This document shows, one piece after another, positions 57,173 to 64,000 of a DNA stretch of 64,000 bases. Within the stretch, counting starts at the first letter, position 1. The number at the start of each line of letters is the position of its first letter. Below the pieces are notes generated by a model. It was not told the origin of the DNA. It made no database searches and worked only from the letters and a program-made list of their open reading frames with translations. The position numbers and the translations under genes were made by a program. The stretch is from Chromatium okenii (GTDB taxonomy: Bacteria; Pseudomonadota; Gammaproteobacteria; Chromatiales; Chromatiaceae): NCBI RefSeq assembly GCF_002958735.1, contig NZ_PPGH01000018.1, positions 1 through 64,000 on the forward strand. Direction: 5' to 3'.

Positions 57173-58264
57173 ATGAATCGCAATGCTCTGAATTTTTCTG
57201 GCGGACCGGGTGTATTGCCAGCGACGGTGCTGGCGCAAACGCAGCAAGCCATTGCGGAAGTGCCGGAAGTCGGTTTATCGGTGCTGGGCATCAGTCATCG
57301 CTCCGATTGGTTCGCCGAGGTGGTGGCAGAAACCGAGCGCAACATTGCGCAATTACTGCATCTGCCCGCCAATTACGCAGTGCTGTTATTGCAAGGCGGC
57401 GCAACGCTGCAATTTTCAATGATTCCCATGCTGTTATTGCGGCAGCGCCAATGCGTTGCTGATTACGTGCGCAGCGGTTATTGGAGCAGCAAATCAATTC
57501 CGCCAGCGCAATTAGAAGGTGCGGTGCGTATTTTATGGGATGGCGAATTAAACGGCTTTCGAAATTTACCCAAGGCAGCGGAATTATCCTATTCAAAAGA
57601 TGCCGCTTATTTGCATTATGTCTCGAATGAAACAGTGGAAGGCATTCAATTCCATGAATTGATTGGTGATGATGCAGTAGCGCGTGTGTGCGATATGTCA
57701 TCCGATATGCTGTCACGTCCATTTGATGCCAGCCGTTTCGCATTGATTTATGCGCACGCGCAAAAGAATCTCGGTCCGGCTGGTGTGACATTAGTCATTA
57801 TTCGCCGTGAGCTGCTCGAACAAGCGCCAAATAATTTACCTGAAATGCTGGATTATCGCGCTCATCTTGCAGCGCATTCGATTTATAACACGCCGCCGGT
57901 GTTGGCGATTTATGTAACGTTATTGGTCACGCGCTGGCTGCTGCATGATATTGGTGGGTTGGCGCAAATGGATGCGCTCAATCGCATTAAAGCTGCGATG
58001 CTTTACGCAGTCATTGATGAACATGCAGAAATGTATTGCGGTCATGCAGCGCGAGAACACCGTTCGTTAATGAACGTTGTATTCACGCTGCCGACATTTG
58101 AATTAGAGCGGGATTTTTTACAGCAAGCCGCTGAATATGGTTTTAGCGGCTTGAAAGGACATCGTTCACTCGGCGGTATTCGCGCCTCAATTTACAACGC
58201 GATGACCAATGAAGCAGTCGCCGCACTGTGTCAATTCATGGTGGATTTTGCACGCCGTATTTAA
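57173..58264 (+). CDS. Second phosphoserine-aminotransferase-like enzyme (SerC paralogue)
   Basis: A 363-residue class V aminotransferase of full length. NALNFSGGPGVLPATVLAQ, the PLP Lys in YAHAQKNLGPAGVT (about residue 196) and the end [18 protein letters not shown] agree with SerC. Compared with the serC at 27641 it reads SHRSDW instead of SHRGKE near residue 42, so the substrate phosphate pocket is altered in part while the C-terminal arginines are kept. It lies 8 bp after an ATP-grasp gene, away from serA. I infer a specialised transamination with the neighbour's ligation product or substrate; a plain serine role is the alternative. Confidence 0.8.
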   Translation: MNRNALNFSGGPGVLPATVLAQTQQAIAEVPEVGLSVLGISHRSDWFAEVVAETERNIAQLLHLPANYAVLLLQGGATLQFSMIPMLLLRQRQCVADYVRSGYWSSKSIPPAQLEGAVRILWDGELNGFRNLPKAAELSYSKDAAYLHYVSNETVEGIQFHELIGDDAVARVCDMSSDMLSRPFDASRFALIYAHAQKNLGPAGVTLVIIRRELLEQAPNNLPEMLDYRAHLAAHSIYNTPPVLAIYVTLLVTRWLLHDIGGLAQMDALNRIKAAMLYAVIDEHAEMYCGHAAREHRSLMNVVFTLPTFELERDFLQQAAEYGFSGLKGHRSLGGIRASIYNAMTNEAVAALCQFMVDFARRI

Positions 58265-58689
58265 CCCGCAACGGCAACCTGCTGCGGCGCAGCAGTGCGG
58301 CGCAACATTTCGGGAATGCCATCCCAACCGGCTTTAATCTCGCGCAGCAGACGAATGACTTCATCCAATGCACTCGCATCATTCCGCGCATTGCCCTGTA
58401 CTAAACGCAATGCCATGTATTCGTACAGCGCATCCAGATTACTCGCCAATTCACGATTTTGATCGTGATCGAGCATTGAACGCAGCCCATTAAGAATAGT
58501 AATCGCCTGACTAATTTTTTCACCTTTCAAGCGAATGTTGCCGTGTTCCATTGCGCCTCGCGCTACTGCGATGCGTTCTAAAACACCCTCAAACAGCATT
58601 TGAATTAACCGATGAGGATCGGCAACCGTCACCTCTGCCAAATGACCTGTTTGGCGATATTGATTGAGTTCTTTGCGCATCGCGTACAT
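58261..58689 (-). CDS. fliS: Flagellar export chaperone FliS
   Basis: About 142 residues. ADPHRLIQMLFEGVLERIAVA (about residues 23-43), GEKISQAITILNGLRSMLDH, NLDALYEYMALRLVQGN and IKAGWDGIPEM are the four-helix FliS hallmarks. It binds the flagellin C-terminus in the cytoplasm and prevents early polymerisation. Start at MYAMRKELNQYRQ (58689). Its stop overlaps the stop of the SerC paralogue by 4 bp (convergent). fliC and fliD are not in the window; flaG is next upstream. Confidence 0.9.
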   Translation of the reverse strand: MYAMRKELNQYRQTGHLAEVTVADPHRLIQMLFEGVLERIAVARGAMEHGNIRLKGEKISQAITILNGLRSMLDHDQNRELASNLDALYEYMALRLVQGNARNDASALDEVIRLLREIKAGWDGIPEMLRRTAAPQQVAVAG

Positions 58690-58758
58690 GATGTTTATCA
58701 CTCCAAATGAGCGGTTAAAAGGAATAAAACGAAAATATTTTCAATGGTTAAAAGACGG

Positions 58759-59085
58759 TTATGCAATGAGCTTTAACGCTTGTTCTGACGGAATTTCCCG
58801 AATGATTTGCTGGCGCTCTTGATCCACTACGGTAATCGTGATCAACCCAACATCTTCATTCAGGCGTAAAACCAATTCGCGCTGATGATTCTGCAATAAC
58901 CCTTGAATGGATTTGATGGCTTGTTGCATACCGAATGACTGCCCGAATGTGCTATTGATTGTCACCGGCGTGGTTTCCGCTTCTGTAAACGAATGGGACG
59001 CATTAAACAGCGCAGCATTTGTTATCGCCCGATGTTCAAGAGATACGGTTTTAAATACGGTCAGAATTGAGATTGCATCGTTCAT
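58759..59085 (-). CDS. flaG: FlaG-family protein
   Basis: A 108-residue protein with the FlaG domain at its C-terminus: LVLRLNEDVGLITITVVDQE and QQIIREIPSEQALKLIA (about residues 72-108) are the family signature. The N-terminal part is low in conservation. FlaG affects filament length in several flagellates, and it usually sits between fliC and fliD. Start at MNDAISILTVF (59085) after AGGGGT; an in-frame upstream start at 59112 is less likely. It lies 70 bp before fliS on the same strand with no fliD between. Confidence 0.82.
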   Translation of the reverse strand: MNDAISILTVFKTVSLEHRAITNAALFNASHSFTEAETTPVTINSTFGQSFGMQQAIKSIQGLLQNHQRELVLRLNEDVGLITITVVDQERQQIIREIPSEQALKLIA

Positions 59086-59172
59086 TTGAAACCCCTCAAT
59101 CGGGCTAACCACGCTTGGTTAAGACTAACGGCCAAGGGCGCAGTTTCTTAAATTCCTGATGTCTTTGCTTAC

Positions 59173-60165
59173 TTATTCCTTTGAATCAGTGAGTTGTCGA
59201 TGAAGCGCCAGCACTGCCAAACCAGCATTTGGGCGATGAGCGTTGTCGCTAATCTGCCGCCGCCAAGCGCGGGCGCCCGGCTGTCCCTGAAATAAACCGA
59301 GCAGATGGCGACTCATCGCACTCAACGGAACGCCTTGTGCCAACTGCTTGGCGGCGTAGGGTAAAAACTGCTCCAGCACGTTTTCGCGGGTGATTGGCGG
59401 TGAAATTGCGCCAAAAATCAGTCGATCGGCATCGGCGAGCAGCCAAGGATGGTGATAGGCCTCGCGCCCAATCATCACGCCGTCGAGCGTGGTCAAAAAA
59501 TCCGCCGCTGCCGCCAGCGTGGTGATGCCGCCGTTAATGGTGATCGACAGCGCGGGAAAATCGGTTTTGAGCTGGCGCACCACGTCGTAACGCAGCGGCG
59601 GCACATCACGATTTTCTTTTGGACTCAAGCCTTTAAGCCACGCTTTGCGGGCGTGCACAATCAGCGCATCACAACCAGCATCAACCTGCGCTCCCACAAA
59701 ATCCAGCAATTCACCGTAACTGTCGCGGTCATCAATCCCGATGCGCGTTTTCACCGTCACCGGCAGCGTGACTGCATTTTTCATCGCGGCGACGCACTCG
59801 GCAACCAACTGCGGTTCTGCCATTAAACAGGCGCCAAAACGTCCGCTTTGCACCCGATCTGACGGACAACCGACGTTAAGATTGATTTCGTCATAACCCC
59901 AAATCGCGCCAATTCGCGCACATTGCGCCAGCGCCGCCGGACTGGAACCGGCGAGCTGTAACGCCAGCGGATGTTCCGCAGGATCAAAGCGCAGTAAACG
60001 ATTGCGGTCGCCATGCAGCAATGCGGCAGTCGTGACCATTTCGGTATACAACAGCGTGTGTCGCGTGATGAGGCGAACGAAATACCGATAATGGCGATCC
60101 GTCCAATCCAACATTGGGGCAACGGATAAACGGCGAGAAAAGTTGTGCATTGAATGATCCATCAT
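59173..60165 (-). CDS. dusA: tRNA-dihydrouridine synthase A
   Basis: About 330 residues. SVAPMLDWTDRHYRYFVRLI (FMN region), INLNVGCPSDRVQSGRFGAC (catalytic Cys about residue 99), TVKTRIGIDD, LIVHARKAWLKGLSPKENR and ITINGGITT are Dus hallmarks; the HARKAWLKGLSPKENR stretch points to DusA. It reduces U20/U20a in the D-loop of tRNA. Start at MMDHSMHNF (60165) is one of several in-frame choices; the first ATG at 60216 extends into non-family sequence. Confidence 0.93.
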   Translation of the reverse strand: MMDHSMHNFSRRLSVAPMLDWTDRHYRYFVRLITRHTLLYTEMVTTAALLHGDRNRLLRFDPAEHPLALQLAGSSPAALAQCARIGAIWGYDEINLNVGCPSDRVQSGRFGACLMAEPQLVAECVAAMKNAVTLPVTVKTRIGIDDRDSYGELLDFVGAQVDAGCDALIVHARKAWLKGLSPKENRDVPPLRYDVVRQLKTDFPALSITINGGITTLAAAADFLTTLDGVMIGREAYHHPWLLADADRLIFGAISPPITRENVLEQFLPYAAKQLAQGVPLSAMSRHLLGLFQGQPGARAWRRQISDNAHRPNAGLAVLALHRQLTDSKE

Positions 60166-60291
60166 GCTGGCGGTTAGGTTTCGATCACTAGACAACATTC
60201 CGTAATATGCGCACAATTTGCCGCGATTTGTCGCCGTTCGCTGCGAACTGGCGCCAACCTTTCACTATTGCTTGTTCAGGCGAAAACTGCG

Positions 60292-60768
60292 ATGACCGCG
60301 ATCTTGGTGTTGAATGGACCGAATTTGAATTTACTCGGCACCCGCGAACCGGGACATTATGGTCAAACCACGCTGATTGACATCCAACGCGATTTGGAAC
60401 AAACGGCGCAGACTGCGGGTTATCGACTGGATTTTCTACAAAGCAACGCCGAATACGTATTGATTGACGCGATTCATCGCGCTCCATTGGAAGGAGTGCG
60501 CTTTATTCTGTTCAATCCCGCCGCTTTCACCCACACCAGCGTCGCGCTGCGCGATGCTTTGCTTGCTGTCGCATTACCCTTCATTGAAGTGCATTTATCC
60601 AATGTGCACGCCCGCGAGTCATTCCGCGCTCACTCGTATTTTTCCGATATTGCAGTGGGCGTTATCAGCGGACTCGGAGCTGAAGGTTATGCGCTGGCAT
60701 TACGCGCTGCGCTCTCGCGCTTGGCGCAAAACCACATGAATGAGAACGATAATCATGGACATCCGTAA
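60292..60768 (+). CDS. aroQ: 3-dehydroquinate dehydratase, type II
   Basis: A 158-residue dodecameric type II enzyme. [20 protein letters not shown] (residues 4-23, with the catalytic Arg and Tyr), [20 protein letters not shown] (Asn/His region) and [20 protein letters not shown] (His and Glu) are the three conserved stretches. It acts in the shikimate pathway. The start at MTAILVLNG (60292) matches the family. Its last 14 bp overlap accB. Confidence 0.95.
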   Translation: MTAILVLNGPNLNLLGTREPGHYGQTTLIDIQRDLEQTAQTAGYRLDFLQSNAEYVLIDAIHRAPLEGVRFILFNPAAFTHTSVALRDALLAVALPFIEVHLSNVHARESFRAHSYFSDIAVGVISGLGAEGYALALRAALSRLAQNHMNENDNHGHP

Positions 60769-61213
60769 GGTTAAAAAACTGATCGAGCTGTTGGAGCAAT
60801 CCGACGTGGCGGAGATTGAAATCCACGAAGGCGAAGAATCGGTGCGCATCAGCCGTCACGGTAGCGCACCCGCCATGCCTTATTACATGCCGCAAATGCA
60901 GATGTCGCCGCAGATGCCAATGAATATGCCCGCCGCGTTGAACACACCTGCTGCGCCAGATGAAGATCCATTAGCCGGATTAAATATCGTGCATTCGCCG
61001 ATGGTTGGCACCTTTTATCGCGCTCCTTCGCCAGGTGCAAAACCCTTTATTGAAGAAGGGCAAATCGTTAAATCTGGTGACACGCTGTGCATTATTGAAG
61101 CGATGAAAATTCTCAATCAAATTGAATGCGAGCAGCCGGGCACGGTCAAGCGCATTTTGGTTGAAAATGGTCAGCCGGTCGAATACAACCAGCCGCTGTT
61201 TGTTGTTGAATAA
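60755..61213 (+). CDS. accB: Biotin carboxyl carrier protein of acetyl-CoA carboxylase
   Basis: A 152-residue protein. N-terminal coiled [20 protein letters not shown], a Pro/Met-rich linker ([19 protein letters not shown]), then the biotinyl domain [20 protein letters not shown] with the biotin Lys in [12 protein letters not shown] (about residue 118). It is carboxylated by AccC. It overlaps aroQ by 14 bp, giving translational coupling. Confidence 0.95.
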   Translation: MDIRKVKKLIELLEQSDVAEIEIHEGEESVRISRHGSAPAMPYYMPQMQMSPQMPMNMPAALNTPAAPDEDPLAGLNIVHSPMVGTFYRAPSPGAKPFIEEGQIVKSGDTLCIIEAMKILNQIECEQPGTVKRILVENGQPVEYNQPLFVVE

Positions 61214-61225
61214 ATGGCTTTTCTG

Positions 61226-61248
61226 CCCGTTTACTCACAGTAAACGGG
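61226..61248 (+). promoter_or_regulatory. 10-bp stem-loop in the accB-accC gap
   Basis: Perfect arms CCCGTTTACT (61226-61235) and AGTAAACGGG (61239-61248) with a 3-nt loop and no T run, 37 bp before accC. Probably an mRNA-processing or attenuation structure within accBC. Confidence 0.5.
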
Positions 61249-61276
61249 TCATCTCCTAATTCAAAGATACCTGCTC

Positions 61277-62626
61277 ATGGCTGCAATGATTGAGAAGATT
61301 CTAATCGCCAATCGTGGCGAAATTGCGCTGCGCATTTTGCGTGCCTGCCGCGAACTCGGCATTAAAACTGTCGCCGTTCATTCCGAAGCTGACCGCGATT
61401 TAAAACATGTGTTATTGGCAGATGAATCCGTGTGTATCGGTCCCGCTGCTTCACTGCAAAGTTATTTGAATGTGCCAGCCATTATTAGCGCCGCTGAAGT
61501 GACTGATACGGTCGCCATTCATCCTGGCTATGGTTTCCTATCGGAAAACGCTGATTTTGCCGAGCGCGTGGAGCGGTCAGGATTTATTTTCATTGGTCCT
61601 CGCCCAGAAACTATTCGTTTAATGGGCGATAAAGTATCGGCAATTGCGGCAATGAAAACTGCCGGAGTACCCTGTGTTCCCGGCTCTGATGGTCCGGTGG
61701 ATGAGAATAAAAAACGCACCATTGAACTCGCCCGCGAGATTGGCTATCCAATCATTATTAAAGCATCTGGTGGCGGTGGCGGACGTGGAATGCGCGTGGT
61801 GCATTCAGAAGCAACGCTGCTCAATTCGATTTCATTGACTAAAGCTGAGGCAGCGGCTACGTTTAATAACGATATGGTGTACATGGAAAAGTATTTGGAA
61901 AACCCGCGCCATATTGAATTTCAAATTCTTGCCGATCAAATGGGCAACGCGATTCATCTCGGTGAACGCGATTGTTCAATGCAGCGCCGTCATCAAAAAG
62001 TGGTGGAAGAAGCGCCTGCGCCCGGCCTCACTGAAACCCAGCGCCGTGAAATCGGCGAACGCTGCGCAGCTGCGTGTCGCACTATTGGTTATCGCGGCGC
62101 GGGAACCTTTGAATTCTTGTATGAAAACGGGCAGTTTTATTTCATCGAAATGAATACGCGGGTGCAAGTTGAGCATCCGGTAACGGAAATGGTGACGGGC
62201 GTTGATATTGTCAAAGAGCAGATTTTAATTGCTGCTGGAGAACCGCTGCGCTATCGCCAGAGCGATATTGTGATGCGTGGTCATGCAATTGAATGTCGAA
62301 TTAACGCAGAGGATTCGGAAACCTTTATGCCGTGCCCCGGTAAGATTACCGATTTTCATGCGCCAGGCGGTCCCGGAGTGCGTTTAGAAACGCATATTTA
62401 TTCTGGCTACACCGTGCCGCGTTATTACGATTCGATGATTGGAAAGTTAATTACGCATGGCGAAGATAGGGAAGCAGCCATTGCGCGAATGTGTAATGCG
62501 CTGCGCGAAACCGTGATTGAAGGAATCAATACCAATATCAAGCTCCAACGCGCGATTTTGCGTGATGGAACCTTCCTTGCTGGTGGTGCCAACATTCATT
62601 ACCTCGAAAAGAAATTGGGAATGTAA
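61277..62626 (+). CDS. accC: Biotin carboxylase subunit of acetyl-CoA carboxylase
   Basis: A 449-residue ATP-grasp enzyme. [20 protein letters not shown] (N-terminal), [38 protein letters not shown] (glycine loop, about 160-180), [41 protein letters not shown] (about 288-308, catalytic Glu and Arg) are all intact. With AccB it makes the first half-reaction of malonyl-CoA synthesis. Start at 61277 or the ATG three codons later. Confidence 0.97.
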   Translation: MAAMIEKILIANRGEIALRILRACRELGIKTVAVHSEADRDLKHVLLADESVCIGPAASLQSYLNVPAIISAAEVTDTVAIHPGYGFLSENADFAERVERSGFIFIGPRPETIRLMGDKVSAIAAMKTAGVPCVPGSDGPVDENKKRTIELAREIGYPIIIKASGGGGGRGMRVVHSEATLLNSISLTKAEAAATFNNDMVYMEKYLENPRHIEFQILADQMGNAIHLGERDCSMQRRHQKVVEEAPAPGLTETQRREIGERCAAACRTIGYRGAGTFEFLYENGQFYFIEMNTRVQVEHPVTEMVTGVDIVKEQILIAAGEPLRYRQSDIVMRGHAIECRINAEDSETFMPCPGKITDFHAPGGPGVRLETHIYSGYTVPRYYDSMIGKLITHGEDREAAIARMCNALRETVIEGINTNIKLQRAILRDGTFLAGGANIHYLEKKLGM

Positions 62627-62635
62627 TTTCAACTC

Positions 62636-63514
62636 ATGCCTTGGTTACAACTTTCATTCGATGTCGCCCGTGAACAGGCGGAAACCTTTGCGCTCAATTT
62701 GGAATTAGCGGGGGCGTTGTCGGTCACGCTCGGCGACGCTGGCGATGAGCCGCAATTGGAACCTGCGCCGGGCGAAACGCCGCTGTGGTCGGTGGTGACA
62801 GTGACGGCGCTGTTTGATAGCGATGCAGAAACGCAGGCAGTGGTTGAGCGGCTAGCGCTGCATCTCACCGCGCAACTTGGCGCTACGCCCAAAATCGAGC
62901 GGATTGAAGATCAAGTTTGGGAGCGCGTGTGGCTTGACACTTTCAAACCGACGCGGTTCGGGCAGCGGCTGTGGGTGTGTCCGCACGGGCAAGTGCCGAA
63001 TGATCCAAATGCCGTAATTGTGGCGTTGGATCCCGGATTAGCGTTTGGCACGGGTCATCACGCCACGACTGCGCTCTGTTTGGAATGGCTTGACGGCGCG
63101 GCGCTGGGCGGAAAAACGGTGCTTGATTTTGGCTGCGGTTCGGGAATTTTGGCGATTGCGGCATTGAAACTGGGCGCAGCGCGGGCAATTGCGGTCGATC
63201 ACGATCCGCAAGCGTTGACGGCAACCCACGATAACGCGGCAGCCAATGGTGTTGCGGAGCGGTTGGAGATTTACGCGCCGGAGGAATTGCCAGCGGAGTT
63301 GGTGGATACGGTGCTGGCGAACATTCTCGCTGGACCGTTAATTACATTGGCGCCGCGTTTGATCGGACTGTTACGACCGGCTGGCGATTTAGTGTTGTCT
63401 GGTGTTCTTGCTGACCAAGTGGACGGTGTCCGTGCCGCTTATGCCCAGCAGATTGAACTTGCGTCAACGCGCTTGCGCGAGGAATGGGCGTTGATTTATG
63501 GGCAGAAAAAATAG
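62636..63514 (+). CDS. prmA: Ribosomal protein L11 methyltransferase
   Basis: A 292-residue SAM enzyme. N-terminal MPWLQLSFDVAREQAETFAL; catalytic domain DPGLAFGTGHHATTALCLEW, VLDFGCGSGILAIAALKLGA (about residues 162-181), DNDPQ-like VDHDPQALTATHDNAA and NILAGPLITLAPRL are classic PrmA. It trimethylates amino groups of L11. accBC-prmA is the usual order; it begins 9 bp after accC. Confidence 0.95.
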   Translation: MPWLQLSFDVAREQAETFALNLELAGALSVTLGDAGDEPQLEPAPGETPLWSVVTVTALFDSDAETQAVVERLALHLTAQLGATPKIERIEDQVWERVWLDTFKPTRFGQRLWVCPHGQVPNDPNAVIVALDPGLAFGTGHHATTALCLEWLDGAALGGKTVLDFGCGSGILAIAALKLGAARAIAVDHDPQALTATHDNAAANGVAERLEIYAPEELPAELVDTVLANILAGPLITLAPRLIGLLRPAGDLVLSGVLADQVDGVRAAYAQQIELASTRLREEWALIYGQKK

Positions 63515-63685
63515 TGAGATGCCTAAAGCCGTTTTAATCAACTAAATCAATAATTTGCATCCATGACTGCGTAACTCCTACAATCATTCGGAAAAGCGCC
63601 AGCTCGTGGCGTTACTGCCAGCGCCGTGCACTGATAAACCATTTTCACTGACGGCTCTTTTGCGCAAAACAGGTAAACTAGCGCA

Positions 63686-64000
63686 ATGAGCGAGCAAATC
63701 TACGATCTCCATACCCATTCAATTGCTTCCGACGGCACTTTGACGCCAACGGCGTTGGTCACCCGCGCCGCTGCCGCAGGCGTGACCGTGTTGGCACTCA
63801 CCGATCACGACACCACCGCAGGCATTGCTGAAGCGGTCGTCGCTGCGCAGACAGAAGGAATCACCTTGATTCCCGGCGTTGAAATTTCGGTGACGTGGAA
63901 TTCGCGCACCGTGCACATCGTCGGATTGCGCGTTGACATCAAGCAACCGTTGTTACAAACCGGTTTGGCGGAATTGCGCACATTTCGCGCATGGCGTGCT
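63686..64000 (+). CDS. PHP-domain phosphoesterase (RNase AM/TrpH-like), 3' end outside window
   Basis: 105 codons in view from the ATG at 63686. YDLHTHSIASDGTLTPTAL (metal-binding His-x-His, residues 6-24), VLALTDHDTTAGIAEAV (about 35-51) and LIPGVEISVTW (about 61-71) match the PHP domain of the YciV/TrpH/RNase AM group, which removes 5' nucleotides from RNA or hydrolyses 3',5'-nucleotide bisphosphates. The gene runs out of the window. Confidence 0.9.
   Translation, partial: MSEQIYDLHTHSIASDGTLTPTALVTRAAAAGVTVLALTDHDTTAGIAEAVVAAQTEGITLIPGVEISVTWNSRTVHIVGLRVDIKQPLLQTGLAELRTFRAWRA

Overview
The window reads as chromosome of a sulfur-oxidising gammaproteobacterium (purple-sulfur / Beggiatoa-Thiothrix-like). 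The evidence is a complete reverse-type dissimilatory sulfite reductase cluster dsrABEFHCMKLJOPN, including the oxidiser markers dsrEFH and dsrL, together with gammaproteobacterial gene order (gyrA-serC-serA-pheA-hisC-tyrA, cmoA-cmoB, eno-ftsB-ispD, aroQ-accB-accC-prmA, fabA, class I ilvC). I cannot name the genus from the sequence alone.

Layout. 1-1371 is the tail of a hybrid sensor kinase. 1465-6503 (minus) carries csp, tsaB, holC, an HDOD gene, fabA and proS. 6587-7665 is a PilZ-type gene. 7777-12705 is ilvI-ilvH-ilvC, split by an AT-rich two-gene toxin-antitoxin/phage-defence pair (DarT-like ADP-ribosyltransferase plus NADAR antitoxin). 12766-18929 holds surface-polysaccharide genes (two GT4 glycosyltransferases, an O-antigen ligase, a lytic transglycosylase) next to cmoB-cmoA. 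19262-23748 is a nested mobile-element graveyard: a degenerate IS607/IS605-type tnpA-tnpB element carries an IS630-family element inside tnpB (TA duplication) and an IS5-family element inside tnpA (TTTG duplication), and the IS5 element contains a 500-bp tandem duplication. Broken host genes flank the nest on both sides. 24445-33909 is gyrA with an in-frame 153-residue mini-intein, then serC, serA, pheA (invaded by a double-hairpin repeat), a Uma2 gene, hisC, tyrA and an Mth938-like gene. 34316-46884 is the dsr cluster, followed by tRNA-Leu(CAA). 47107-64000 carries an OsmC-like gene, ppk, eno, ftsB, ispD, a cobalamin riboswitch with btuB, a diguanylate cyclase, an unusual ATP-grasp plus second-SerC pair, fliS and flaG, dusA, aroQ, accB, accC, prmA and the start of a PHP-domain gene.

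How it works together. DsrAB with DsrC, fed by the DsrEFH sulfur relay and served by DsrL and the membrane complex DsrMKJOP, oxidises stored or persulfide sulfur to sulfite. DsrN makes the sirohaem amide cofactor. B12 uptake (btuB under a riboswitch), polyphosphate (ppk) and cyclic-di-GMP genes (GGDEF, PilZ) fit a nutrient-storing, surface-associated lifestyle, though that last point is inference.

Caution. At least eight otherwise well-conserved genes carry single-base frameshifts and one carries an in-frame stop (sensor kinase twice, PilZ, pheA, tyrA, Mth938-like, dsrA, dsrE, dsrH stop, dsrM). Most are losses of one base, several of them in a short homopolymer, which looks more like residual sequencing error than real decay. 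The pheA and dsrH lesions deserve separate checking.
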